Shown piece after piece: positions 56,650 through 64,000 of a DNA stretch of 64,000 nucleotides; the stretch's first letter is position 1; each line of letters starts with the position of its first letter. The notes under the pieces were generated by a model. That model was not told the origin of the DNA, did not search any database, and worked only from the letters and a program-made list of their open reading frames with translations. Source of the DNA: Paracoccus sediminis (GTDB lineage: Bacteria > Pseudomonadota > Alphaproteobacteria > Rhodobacterales > Rhodobacteraceae); NCBI RefSeq assembly GCF_900188295.1, contig NZ_FZNM01000001.1, positions 248,001 to 312,000 on the forward strand, given 5' to 3'. Made by a program: the position numbers and the translations under genes.

Positions 56650-56835
56650 TCAGGCGGCGGCGATCTCGTATCCCGCGGCGCGAATCGCCTCGGCCGCGCG
56701 GGCCTGGTCCAGATCCTGGACCGTGACGGTTTTCGCCGCCAGATCGACGGTGGCGCGCCCGCCTGCGTCAGCAATGGCGGCTTCGATGGCGGCCTTGCAA
56801 TGGCCGCAGCTCATGCCGGGAACGGTGAAGGTCAT
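56650..56835 (-). CDS. Heavy-metal-associated domain protein (copper chaperone-like)
   Basis: 61 residues, a single HMA fold. The metal motif is GMSCGHCKAAIE (MxCxxC) at residues 7-18. Start ATG 56835 after GAAAGGA. It would carry Cu+ to a P-type ATPase or oxidase assembly; no such ATPase is adjacent. Divergent from the HAD gene. Confidence 0.88.
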   Translation of the reverse strand: MTFTVPGMSCGHCKAAIEAAIADAGGRATVDLAAKTVTVQDLDQARAAEAIRAAGYEIAAA

Positions 56836-56912
56836 GGCGATCCTTTCAGGAGGTTTGACAAGTCGGATGCAGCATGATCCTGCATGGCGGCAACCGCAAG
56901 ACGGGGGATGCG

Positions 56913-57611
56913 ATGATCGAGGCGATCGGGCTGGATGCCGACGACACCCTGTGGGAAAACGAAACCTTCTTTCGCGTGACCGAAGGCGAATTCGCGGCCC
57001 TGCTGGGCGATCACGCGGACGGTGCCGACATCGCCGGCCGCCTGCTGGACGTGGAACGCGCAAACCTTGCCCGATACGGTTTCGGCATCAAGGGCTTCAT
57101 GCTGTCGATGGTCCAGACCGCCATCGAACTGACCGACGGGCGCATCGACGGGCGCGCCATCGGACGCATCCTGGAACTGGGACAGGACATGCTGGCCCAC
57201 CCCGTCGATCTTTTGCCCGGCGTGCCGCAGGCGCTGGACGCGCTGGAGGGCCGTCGCCTGATCCTGATTACCAAGGGCGACCTGATGGACCAGGAACGCA
57301 AGATCGCCGCATCGGGCCTGGCCGACCGCTTCGACGCGGTCGAAATCCTGGCCGACAAGACGCCGGAATCCTATGCCCGCGTGCTGTTCCGCGCCGGTGT
57401 CGCGGCGGATCGGTTCGCGATGGCCGGCAATTCGATGAAAAGCGACGTGCTGCCGGTCGTGGAACTGGGCGGGCAGGGCATCTTCATTCCCCACGGCATG
57501 GCCTGGGCCCTTGAACATGCCGATGCTCCTGACCACCCCCGCGCGCACCGGCTGGACAGCATCGCGGACCTGCCCGCTCTGGTCGAACGGCTGGAGGCGC
57601 GCGATGCATAA
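56913..57611 (+). CDS. HAD-superfamily hydrolase
   Basis: 232 residues from ATG 56913. Motif I is GLDADDTLWEN (nucleophile and acid Asp), motif II LITKGD, motif III the Lys in ADKTPESY, motif IV GNSMKSDVLP. A helical cap lies after motif I. This is the phosphoglycolate phosphatase-like/YjjG branch; the substrate is unknown. It overlaps the DMT exporter gene by eight bases. Confidence 0.88.
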   Translation: MIEAIGLDADDTLWENETFFRVTEGEFAALLGDHADGADIAGRLLDVERANLARYGFGIKGFMLSMVQTAIELTDGRIDGRAIGRILELGQDMLAHPVDLLPGVPQALDALEGRRLILITKGDLMDQERKIAASGLADRFDAVEILADKTPESYARVLFRAGVAADRFAMAGNSMKSDVLPVVELGGQGIFIPHGMAWALEHADAPDHPRAHRLDSIADLPALVERLEARDA

Positions 57612-58485
57612 CCTTCGCGCCGCCATTCTGATGGTTGTGGCCATGGCCGCCTTTGCCGCCGAAGACGCTTTGTTGAAGGGCCTGTCGGGCGGCGTTCCCA
57701 CCGGGCAGCTGCTGGCGGTCGTGGGATTTGGCGGAATGGTGGTCTTTGCCCTGTGGGTCGCCCTTGGTCCCGAGGGGATGCGTCCGCGCAACCTGCTGCG
57801 CCCGGCCGTCATGCTGCGCAACCTGTGCGAAGGCGTCTGCGCCATCACCTTTGTCACCGCGCTGGCGACCGGCGATCTGTCCGTCGCATCCGCCATCCTT
57901 CAGGCGCAGCCCCTGCTGATGACGCTGGGGGCCGCGCTTTTCCTGGGCGAACAGGTGGGCTGGCGCCGCTGGCTGTCCATTGCCGCGGGTTTTGTCGGCG
58001 TCCTGATGATCGTCAAGCCCGGCACGGCGGCGTTCGAATTCAGTTCCGTCCTGGCGATCATCGCCGTGATGACGCTGGCTGTCCGCGACCTTGTGACCCG
58101 CCGTCTACCGCCCGAGGTCGGATCGGGCCTGCTGTCCGCCGGGGCCTTCGGATCCATGGGGATCGCCGGGCTGGCGCTGATGATTCTGGGCGGGCAAGAG
58201 GGCGTGGCGCCGTCTGCGGGGCAGGGGGCGCTGATGGCCGCGACGCTGGGTTTCGGCATCGCGGGCTACATCACCATGGTCATCGCCACCCGCATCGCGG
58301 AAATCGCCGTGATCGCGCCGTTCCGGTATTCGCGCCTGCTGTTCGCGCTGCTGCTGGCGGTGACGATCTTCGGCGAACGCCCCGATGCCCTGACCCTGGC
58401 CGGGGCCGCGCTGATCGCGGGCGCAGGCATCTATTCCATGTGGCGCGAAGCGCGGCTGCGGCGCGCGCGTCTGGTCGCCGCATAG
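57604..58485 (+). CDS. DMT-superfamily (EamA) exporter
   Basis: 293 residues and ten membrane helices as two EamA repeats. Typical spots are the Glu-containing GEQVGWRRWLSIAAGFVGVL at the end of the first repeat and FGERPDALTLAGAALIAGAGIY in the second (both named in part). Substrates in this family are metabolites or amino acids and cannot be told. Overlaps the HAD gene and ends 48 bases before lepA. Confidence 0.88.
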   Translation: MHNLRAAILMVVAMAAFAAEDALLKGLSGGVPTGQLLAVVGFGGMVVFALWVALGPEGMRPRNLLRPAVMLRNLCEGVCAITFVTALATGDLSVASAILQAQPLLMTLGAALFLGEQVGWRRWLSIAAGFVGVLMIVKPGTAAFEFSSVLAIIAVMTLAVRDLVTRRLPPEVGSGLLSAGAFGSMGIAGLALMILGGQEGVAPSAGQGALMAATLGFGIAGYITMVIATRIAEIAVIAPFRYSRLLFALLLAVTIFGERPDALTLAGAALIAGAGIYSMWREARLRRARLVAA

Positions 58486-58533
58486 GCGCAGATCCCCCTT
58501 CCCGCGCAGCCCGCGCCCTTGTATAGCCCGGCC

Positions 58534-60330
58534 ATGACCGAGCTTTCCCTGATCCGCAATTTCTCGATCGTGGCCCATATCGACCACGGCAAATCCACCT
58601 TGGCCGACCGGCTGATCCAGTCCACGGGCACCGTCGCCGACCGCGATATGAAGGCCCAGATGCTGGACAGCATGGACATCGAACGCGAACGGGGCATCAC
58701 CATCAAGGCCAACACCGTCCGCATCGTCTATCCCGCGCGCGACGGCCGGACCTATGTGCTGAACCTGATCGACACGCCGGGCCACGTGGACTTTGCATAC
58801 GAAGTCAGCCGGTCCATGCGCGCGGTCGAAGGGTCGCTGCTGGTCGTGGACGCCAGCCAGGGGGTCGAGGCGCAGACGCTGGCCAACGTCTATCAGGCCA
58901 TCGACGCGGGCCACGAGATCGTGCCCGTTCTGAACAAGATCGACCTGCCCGCCGCCGAACCCGAGCGCGTCAAGGACAACATCGAGGAGGTGATCGGCAT
59001 CGACGCCTCGGACGCCATTCCCATCAGCGCCAAGACCGGCCTCGGCATCCCCGAGGTACTGGAGGCCATCGTCACCCGCCTTCCCGCCCCCAAGGGCGAC
59101 CGCGACGCGCCGCTCAAGGCGATGCTGGTGGATTCGTGGTACGACGCCTATCTGGGCGTGGTGGTCATGATCCGCGTCATGGACGGGGTGATCCGCAAGG
59201 GCGACCTGGTGCGGATGATGCAGACGGGCGCGGTCTATGGCATCGACAAGCTGGCCGTGCTGACGCCGCAGATGGTGGACATCCCCGAACTGGGGCCGGG
59301 CGAGATCGGCGTCTTCACCGCATCCATCAAGCAGGTCCGCGACACCCGCGTGGGCGACACCATTACGCACGAGAAAAAGGGCGCCGACGTGGCCCTGCCG
59401 GGCTTCAAGCCCGCGCAGCCGGTGGTGTTCTGCGGCCTGTTCCCCGTGGACGCCAACGATTTCGAGGCCCTGCGCGACGCCATCGAAAAGCTGGCCCTGA
59501 ACGACGCCAGCTTCAGCTATGAGATGGAAACCTCGGCCGCGCTGGGCTTCGGTTTCCGCTGCGGCTTTCTGGGGCTGCTGCATCTGGAGGTCGTGCGCGA
59601 CCGTCTGGAACGCGAATACGACCTGGACCTCATCACCACCGCGCCGTCCGTGGTCTTCAAGCTGCACATGCGGGATGGAGAGGTCCGCGACCTGCACAAC
59701 CCCGCCGACATGCCCGACCTGACCCATGTGGACCACATCCAGGAACCGCGCATCAAGGCCACGATCATGGTGCCCGACGAATACCTGGGCGACGTGCTGA
59801 AGCTGTGTCAGGACCGCCGGGGCATCCAGCTGGACCTGACCTATGCGGGCAGCCGCGCGATGGTCGTCTATGACCTGCCGCTGGCCGAGGTCGTGTTCGA
59901 CTTCTACGACCGCCTGAAATCCGTGACCAAGGGCTATGCCAGCTTCGATTACCAGATCAGCGAATATCGCGAGGATTTCCTGGTCAAGATGTCGATCCTG
60001 GTGAACGACGAACCCGTGGACGCCCTGTCGATCATGGTCCACCGCGACCGCGCCGAGGCGCGCGGCCGGGTGATGGTGGAAAAGCTCAAGGAACTGATCC
60101 CCCGGCACATGTTCAAGATCCCGATCCAGGCGGCCATCGGCGCGCGGGTGATCGCGCGCGAGACGTTGAGCGCGATGCGCAAGGACGTAACGGCCAAGTG
60201 CTATGGCGGCGACGCGACGCGGAAGAAAAAGCTGCTGGAGAAGCAGAAGGCCGGCAAGAAGAAGATGCGCCAGTTCGGGAAGGTGGAGATCCCGCAGACG
60301 GCGTTCATTCAGGCGTTGAAGATGGAATGA
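58534..60330 (+). CDS. lepA: Elongation factor 4 (LepA)
   Basis: 598 residues from ATG 58534; an ATG five codons upstream lacks family similarity. A ribosomal GTPase acting in initiation or back-translocation under stress. G1 AHIDHGKST, the [15 protein letters not shown] switch, G3 DTPGHVDF and G4 NKIDLP are present. EF4-specific C-terminal domain ends with [20 protein letters not shown] (in part). GC-rich as its surroundings, in sharp contrast with the gene that follows. Confidence 0.97.
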   Translation: MTELSLIRNFSIVAHIDHGKSTLADRLIQSTGTVADRDMKAQMLDSMDIERERGITIKANTVRIVYPARDGRTYVLNLIDTPGHVDFAYEVSRSMRAVEGSLLVVDASQGVEAQTLANVYQAIDAGHEIVPVLNKIDLPAAEPERVKDNIEEVIGIDASDAIPISAKTGLGIPEVLEAIVTRLPAPKGDRDAPLKAMLVDSWYDAYLGVVVMIRVMDGVIRKGDLVRMMQTGAVYGIDKLAVLTPQMVDIPELGPGEIGVFTASIKQVRDTRVGDTITHEKKGADVALPGFKPAQPVVFCGLFPVDANDFEALRDAIEKLALNDASFSYEMETSAALGFGFRCGFLGLLHLEVVRDRLEREYDLDLITTAPSVVFKLHMRDGEVRDLHNPADMPDLTHVDHIQEPRIKATIMVPDEYLGDVLKLCQDRRGIQLDLTYAGSRAMVVYDLPLAEVVFDFYDRLKSVTKGYASFDYQISEYREDFLVKMSILVNDEPVDALSIMVHRDRAEARGRVMVEKLKELIPRHMFKIPIQAAIGARVIARETLSAMRKDVTAKCYGGDATRKKKLLEKQKAGKKKMRQFGKVEIPQTAFIQALKME

Positions 60331-60334
60331 GGAA

Positions 60335-61363
60335 ATGAGCAGCACGGATATAATTGCGCTTGCAAATACAATTTCTGCTGAACGAAACGCTGCTGTTATA
60401 GTTTATAGTGGTAGAATAGATACGGAAGGATTCGGAAAGCTTTTAGAAGCCCTTCAAATCTCCGAAGCGCAACCGCAAAGAGAAAATGTTCTTCTAATCC
60501 TTACTACTAATGGTGGGTTAGCTAACGCCGCATACCAAATCGCACGCTTGCTCCAGCAATCATTCACAAAATTTGAAGTCTTCGTCCCGTCGTACTGCAA
60601 AAGTGCAGGCACCCTGATCACGTTGGGGGCCCACAGCCTTATAATGGAAGTTATCGCTGAGCTTGGGCCTTTAGACGTGCAGCTGTTTCAGAAAGATGAA
60701 ATAGGACAGCGGCGTTCTGGCCTGATTCTGCGAAATGCGTTTGATGGATTGTCTCAAGAGACAATGCAAACGTTTGAGAAGATCATGCTGGGGATTAAAA
60801 TAGCGAGTGTGGGTACGGTTAGCTTCGAAACAGCATCTCGCATTGCAGCTGCTATTGCGTCGCAAGTGATGGCTCCTGTTTACGCCCAAATCAGCCCTGA
60901 AGCCCTCGGGAACGACCTAAGGGATCTCAACGTTGCTACGCAGTATGGACAACGTTTAGTAGCTGATGGGAAAAATGCCAAACCAGGTGCCGTTGAGGCA
61001 CTTGTTCATAGCTATCCTGCTCACGATTTCATCATTGATGGTGAAGAAGCCAAGCTATTGTTCGAATCGGTGGAGTCACCAGATGTTAACCTTTCGAAGC
61101 TTATGCAGTCTTTAGGGTCGTTGGTTTATTCCGTGCAAAATCCGCAGTTGGTGATACGCTTGGATAGAGAGAAGGGAGAAAATACCGATGAATCAAAGGT
61201 CACAGAAGAGGACGAGAAAAGTCTCTCCATCAAGGCCGAACCAGCCGAAAACAGTGACTTGGTTGTCGGACGCGAAGGTGAGAGGCAGTGCGATCCGACA
61301 AGAGGCTCAAGTAGCGAGAGCAGAATCGGAGAGCTTAGCAAGGGGGGAAATGCCGAAGCGTGA
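60335..61363 (+). CDS. AT-rich Clp-fold serine protease (SDH/SppA-like), acquired
   Basis: 342 residues, starting four bases after the lepA stop. A hand count of 60361-60600 gives 43% G+C, far below the neighbours. The ClpP/SppA crotonase-like fold shows LILTTNGG (58-61, oxyanion strand), the nucleophile candidate S90 in YCKSAGTLITLGA and ELGPLDVQ (109-116), the classical SppA/SDH triad context. No signal peptide or membrane helix is seen. The last 65 residues are acidic and disordered. It fits the SDH family of Clp-fold proteinases; targets are unknown. The SD is close to the start (GAGGAA). Base content and the nearby RAYT remnant suggest lateral transfer. Confidence 0.8.
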   Translation: MSSTDIIALANTISAERNAAVIVYSGRIDTEGFGKLLEALQISEAQPQRENVLLILTTNGGLANAAYQIARLLQQSFTKFEVFVPSYCKSAGTLITLGAHSLIMEVIAELGPLDVQLFQKDEIGQRRSGLILRNAFDGLSQETMQTFEKIMLGIKIASVGTVSFETASRIAAAIASQVMAPVYAQISPEALGNDLRDLNVATQYGQRLVADGKNAKPGAVEALVHSYPAHDFIIDGEEAKLLFESVESPDVNLSKLMQSLGSLVYSVQNPQLVIRLDREKGENTDESKVTEEDEKSLSIKAEPAENSDLVVGREGERQCDPTRGSSSESRIGELSKGGNAEA

Positions 61364-61406
61364 TCTCATCCACACTCGTGCTGTTGCACCTATGTTATCG
61401 TTCTAA
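61188..61406 (+). CDS. Possible overlapping small basic protein
   Basis: 72 codons in a second frame over the 3' end of the protease gene, running 43 bases beyond its stop. A good SD (GAAGGGAG) precedes ATG 61188. The product is basic at the start (NQRSQKRTRKV) and helical in the middle (IRQEAQVARAESESLARGEM). It could be a co-translated partner. Only one of the two overlapping frames may matter, and this one is the weaker case. Confidence 0.35.
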   Translation: MNQRSQKRTRKVSPSRPNQPKTVTWLSDAKVRGSAIRQEAQVARAESESLARGEMPKRDLIHTRAVAPMLSF

Positions 61407-61424
61407 CTTGCAACCATAGCAAGC

Positions 61425-61448
61425 GTAGGGTGCGTGCTTGCACGCACC
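61425..61448 (-). repeat. REP-like hairpin A
   Basis: Read on the minus strand: GGTGCGTG-CAAG-CACGCACC followed by CTAC. It is the inverted partner of unit B, 22 bases away; together A and B look like a REPIN. Confidence 0.75.
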
Positions 61449-61469
61449 ACTTCCTTGCTACCCGCGCAA

Positions 61470-61494
61470 TGGTGCGTGTAAACACGAACCCTAC
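61470..61494 (+). repeat. REP-like hairpin B
   Basis: GGTGCGTG-TAAA-CACGAACC followed by CTAC, with one stem mismatch. Same consensus as units A and C. Confidence 0.75.
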
Positions 61495-61564
61495 AAGTTG
61501 CGCTTCGTTCCGACTGTTGGTCCGGCTTGATGCCCGCGCCCCCGACTTCCGCCCTGTGATCGCA

Positions 61565-61590
61565 TGGTGCGTGTGAACACGCACCCTACG
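61565..61590 (+). repeat. REP-like hairpin C
   Basis: GGTGCGTG-TGAA-CACGCACC followed by CTACG. It overlaps the stop codon of the RAYT remnant, as REPs flanking RAYT genes often do. Confidence 0.78.
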
Positions 61591-61990
61591 CCACCTTTCC
61601 GGCGGCGTTGTCTCGGCGGAATGACGAATACGGCCAATCCTCAGGCCGTTCCGCGAACCCGTGCTTCACCGGGTTCCACCAAGAATACCGCATGTGCGCC
61701 GCGTGACCTCGTCATTGCGGATGTGATGCTTGTAAAACCGCCGCTGCAAGATGCCGCGTTCCTGCCGGAACACATGGCTGTCGCGCAGCGGTCCCGCCGG
61801 CAGACCGCGAGAAAACCGCGCCGTGATCGCGCCCCATCGCACCGAACAATCGCAATCCCATCCGGCAGCCGCCAAAGGCATTGCAGGTGATCCGGCAGCA
61901 CCACACACGCCTCGAACCTGGACGGCCGTTCCGCTGTCGCGGCGCGGGCATTCGAATGAATAAAAACAGACGCATTTCCGGCGCCATCCG
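61586..61990 (-). pseudogene. Frameshifted REP-associated tyrosine transposase (RAYT)
   Basis: Three minus-strand frames together give the order of a RAYT (Y1, IS200-like) protein. First frame: EACVVLPDHLQCLWRLPDG (His-containing metal region, normally HxH-like LPDHLHC). Second frame: DCDCSVRWGAITARFSRGLP and RFYKHHIRNDE. Third frame: HMRYSWWNPVKHGFAERPED and WPYSSFRRD, ending at TAG 61586. At least two frameshifts separate them, so no intact enzyme can be made. The N-terminus is poorly conserved. G+C is that of the host, so it is older or from a similar donor than the protease gene. Confidence 0.75.
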
Positions 61991-62038
61991 CGAGGCCCCT
62001 CGTGATACCGTGGGATCCTGTCGTTTAACGAGGATGCC

Positions 62039-62530
62039 ATGACCGCCCGCACGCCCGCCCTTTCCGCCGCCGCAGCAAACCCTGCGCATCACGCCGCCAT
62101 CCAGAACTCTCTGGACACGGTGCGCGAAACCCTGGGGATGGAGGTCGCCTATCTGTCGGAATTCGTGGACAGCCGCGCGGTCTTTCGCGCCGTCAGCGCG
62201 CCGGGGCTGGAAGCGATGATCCAGCCCAGCCAAAGCATGGATATCCGAGAGGTTTACTGCAAGCACATCATCGACGGCAACCTGCCGCGCCTGATGCCGG
62301 ACACCAGCGTTCACAAGATCGCCACCGATCTGCCGATCACACAGATGATTCCCATCGGCAGCCACCTGTCCGTGCCCGTCCATCGCCCAGATGGCAGCGT
62401 CTTTGGCATGTTCTGTTTTCTTAGCCGCCACCCGCGCCCCGATCTGAACGACGACGCGCTCGATCTGGTGGAAACCCACTGTGCGATGGTCACGAACCGG
62501 CTGGACAGCATCGGCTCTCAGGCCGCCTGA
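62039..62530 (+). CDS. GAF-domain protein
   Basis: 163 residues, a single GAF domain: an N-terminal helix, then VAYLSEFVDSRAVFRAVSAPG, CKHIIDGNLPRLMPDTS and HLSVPVHRPDGSVFGMFCFLSR (each in part). The pattern EVYCKHII resembles GAF sensors linked to diguanylate-cyclase or phytochrome-type proteins; the Cys could bind a chromophore but the call is tentative. No output domain is fused. ATG 62039 after GAGGATGCC. Confidence 0.83.
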   Translation: MTARTPALSAAAANPAHHAAIQNSLDTVRETLGMEVAYLSEFVDSRAVFRAVSAPGLEAMIQPSQSMDIREVYCKHIIDGNLPRLMPDTSVHKIATDLPITQMIPIGSHLSVPVHRPDGSVFGMFCFLSRHPRPDLNDDALDLVETHCAMVTNRLDSIGSQAA

Positions 62531-62604
62531 TCCCGATATCCGTTCGTCGGGCGGCCGGGCGGGAATGCGCGGCCTCCCATGCGCCGCGCGTTCCATCACT
62601 GGCG

Positions 62605-62784
62605 CTATCGGCCGGATTTGCCGCCGGGCAGCCACATGCCCATCCAGGCGTCCATCCAGGACCGTTGCCAGTCGTTCATCATCTGGGTCTGCATCCTGCT
62701 CATCTCGGCCAGCATCTGACCGCGCGCGGCGCCGGTCATGCTGTTGGTGGCCGACAGCCAGGCGCTCATCCATGGGTTTTTCAT
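62605..62784 (-). CDS. Small Met/Trp-rich protein, unknown function
   Basis: 59 residues with SD (TTGAGGATAACAGC) before ATG 62784. Very rich in Met and Trp (for example QTQMMNDWQRSWMDAWMGMW), probably one amphipathic helix. The pattern recalls short phasin-like or polyhydroxyalkanoate-surface proteins, but no family is recognised. Confidence 0.6.
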   Translation of the reverse strand: MKNPWMSAWLSATNSMTGAARGQMLAEMSRMQTQMMNDWQRSWMDAWMGMWLPGGKSGR

Positions 62785-62852
62785 GCTGTTATCCTCAAAG
62801 GGTATGTCAGACCTGACGCCCGACCGATGAATGGGTTCCCGAAAAACGTCGT

Positions 62853-63236
62853 TCAATCCCAAGGCGGGACGATGATCCGGCAATAATTGCCTGCCGCCAT
62901 CGCCACGGAGACAGACCCGTCACGCGGCCCCGCGCCGAATTGGGACAGGCCCGAACCGGGTGCCTGCCGGGCTGGATCCAATGTAAAGACGATGCCTTCC
63001 CCGGCGCCGCGCGGCTCTGGCGATGCGCGCCACAACCGGGTTCGCCCCGGCAGGCCCAAGGCGCGTTGTGCAAAGTCGCCCGCCGCACACCAGTAATCGG
63101 TATCGCCGCGTTTGACCTCGTGCAGGACAGCGATTTCGGTGGGATTAAGCTGGGTGGCGGTCATGCCGTTCTGTGCCGTGAACGCGGCCGCAGGCAACGG
63201 CAGCAACGTCATCATCGCCAGAATGATGGTACGCAT
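62853..63236 (-). CDS. Small exported protein, unknown function
   Basis: 127 residues from ATG 63236. A signal peptide (about 1-20, LPLPAAAF) is clear. The mature part has GDTDYWCAAGDFAQRALGL and ends SVAMAAGNYCRIIVPPWD; two Cys may pair. It resembles periplasmic hypothetical proteins of the Rhodobacteraceae. A longer frame upstream has no signal and is not preferred. Confidence 0.65.
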   Translation of the reverse strand: MRTIILAMMTLLPLPAAAFTAQNGMTATQLNPTEIAVLHEVKRGDTDYWCAAGDFAQRALGLPGRTRLWRASPEPRGAGEGIVFTLDPARQAPGSGLSQFGAGPRDGSVSVAMAAGNYCRIIVPPWD

Positions 63237-63411
63237 CCGCCCCGTTCCCTGTATCGTTTCCCCGATCCTGACAACGCCCGGCATTCCCTTGTGACGGGCC
63301 TTGTTGACTGGCTTTGGGGGGCAGGACATCGGACGGATCCTCCAAGGCATACAACCGAACGGTCCATGCCAGGCTGGGCAGAGGCGGCCCGCCAGGACCG
63401 CCTCTGGCACG

Positions 63412-63549
63412 TCACATTGCCTCGGCGCTTTCCTGCTGGATCACCTGGCCCGCGGTCGATACGTCCTGACCGAAACCCTGCGCGGTCTGGCAACCGGCAA
63501 GGGTCAGCATCGCAAGGATCGCGCCAAGGCCGATAAGGGTCTTCTGCAT
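63412..63549 (-). CDS. Entericidin A/B-like lipoprotein
   Basis: 45 residues with a strong SD (AAAGGAGAAGG). The lipobox LAGC (C20) is followed by QTAQGFGQDVSTAGQVIQQ, the entericidin pattern (GCxTxxGxGxDxxxxG). Entericidins are small membrane lipoproteins, a toxin/antidote pair in enterics; in alphaproteobacteria single copies are common and their role is unproven. Confidence 0.85.
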   Translation of the reverse strand: MQKTLIGLGAILAMLTLAGCQTAQGFGQDVSTAGQVIQQESAEAM

Positions 63550-63611
63550 CCGTCCTTCTCCTTTGTCATGATCTGCGCACCGAACGCCGTTCCCCGCGCC
63601 CGGTTCCGCCG

Positions 63612-63995
63612 TCAGAACGCCACCCCCGACCACAGGGCGACATTGGCATAGGGCGTGCATTCGCCCGTGCGCACGATAGCGCGGGCATCGCGGGTCAGGG
63701 CCTTGAACGTGTCATGGTCCACGGTGCCGGTCTGGCCCAGGGCGCGGGCGCGCAGGTCGCGGGCCAGGCCGGCCGAAGCCTCGCTGGCCCAGGCAGATCG
63801 TTCCACCGTCAGTTCGGCCAGCACGGCATCCAGCACGTCGAAGAACCGGGGCACGCCGCGCGTGACGGCCAGGTCGATGCAGCGCACCCCCGGCGGCACC
63901 GGCAACCCCGCGTCGCCGATCACCAGCAGGTCGCCATGACCCATCGCCGCCACCAGGCCGGACAGTTCGGAATGCAGCAAGGGGGTGCGTTTCAT
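63612..63995 (-). CDS. rbsD: D-ribose pyranase RbsD
   Basis: 127 residues, slightly shorter than E. coli RbsD (139). It interconverts pyranose and furanose forms of ribose or related sugars before phosphorylation. HSELSGLVAAMGHGDLLVIGDAGLP holds the catalytic His (in GHGD) and Asp (in DAGLP); the segment is named in part. The end TGECTPYANVALWSGV carries the conserved Glu and Tyr. The gene starts five bases from the window edge, so its partners are not visible; RbsD usually lies in a sugar ABC transporter operon. Confidence 0.92.
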   Translation of the reverse strand: MKRTPLLHSELSGLVAAMGHGDLLVIGDAGLPVPPGVRCIDLAVTRGVPRFFDVLDAVLAELTVERSAWASEASAGLARDLRARALGQTGTVDHDTFKALTRDARAIVRTGECTPYANVALWSGVAF

Positions 63996-64000
63996 CGCTC

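Noticed and set aside
55421..57514. 697-codon plus-strand frame over the sirtuin and its neighbours
   Set aside because: It covers four supported genes and part of the riboswitch in antisense; no domain seen.
61564..61890. Plus-strand frame over the RAYT remnant
   Set aside because: The minus strand gives transposase motifs in three frames; the plus frame is Arg/Pro-rich noise.

Overview
The window is about two-thirds G+C, densely coded, and reads as a chromosomal segment of an alphaproteobacterium of the Rhodobacteraceae/Paracoccaceae. It is most like Paracoccus. A cytochrome c550-type gene (cycA) lies next to the aa3 oxidase subunit I gene (ctaD), an arrangement known from Paracoccus denitrificans. 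ALA synthase is the C4 type, CobT is the aerobic cobaltochelatase subunit, and CckA is followed by recA and alaS. The regulatory sites are of alphaproteobacterial type: a GAAC-N7-GAAC LexA box, TTAA-N7-TTAA CtrA boxes and FnrL boxes. Most of the window is core genome.

Layout. 1-9951: 3' part of a TolC-family gene, a PopZ-like acidic protein, an FMN reductase, cobT, an epimerase/glycosyltransferase pair, an FAD-linked D-lactate dehydrogenase-like enzyme, a GH25 lipoprotein and a CPBP protease. 10011-16702: aspS with a large AT-rich in-frame insertion, a response regulator, methylmalonyl-CoA epimerase, membrane proteins, a nitroreductase and an M48 lipoprotein. 16710-26336: ilvN/ilvB, bpt, glnE, a c-di-GMP-receptor-like (MshEN) GT2 glycosyltransferase, and carA. 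26468-31434: yqeY, small DUF proteins, ctaD, an FnrL-linked usp, cycA, lipB and tRNA-Leu(GAG). 31497-41356: ugd, rsmB, cckA, SOS-controlled recA, a 28-residue membrane peptide, alaS and a class II amidotransferase. 41357-50836: gatB, a lytic transglycosylase, an M20 peptidase, FnrL-linked hemA, a RodZ-like protein, an M19 dipeptidase and an orphan ParA. 50833-55497: a cobalamin uptake operon btuB-F-C-D behind a cobalamin riboswitch. 55529-60330: a sirtuin, small proteins, a HAD hydrolase, a DMT exporter and lepA. 60335-62000: a short accessory patch with an AT-rich Clp-fold protease gene, REPIN-like repeats and a broken RAYT transposase. 62039-64000: a GAF protein, small secreted proteins, an entericidin-like lipoprotein and rbsD.

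Connections. B12 appears from both sides (cobT for synthesis, btu for uptake), with methylmalonyl-CoA epimerase as a downstream B12-dependent branch. Respiratory and haem genes (ctaD, cycA, hemA, usp) carry oxygen-linked control. The CckA-CtrA circuit can be read at the cckA promoter and in front of the MshEN glycosyltransferase.

Most notable observations: (1) a mosaic aspS allele with about 75 extra residues in a tract of about 48% G+C; (2) the MshEN-GT2 enzyme with a perfect CtrA site; (3) the AT-rich Clp-fold protease next to a degraded RAYT/REPIN unit. No CRISPR array, prophage or complete insertion sequence was seen.
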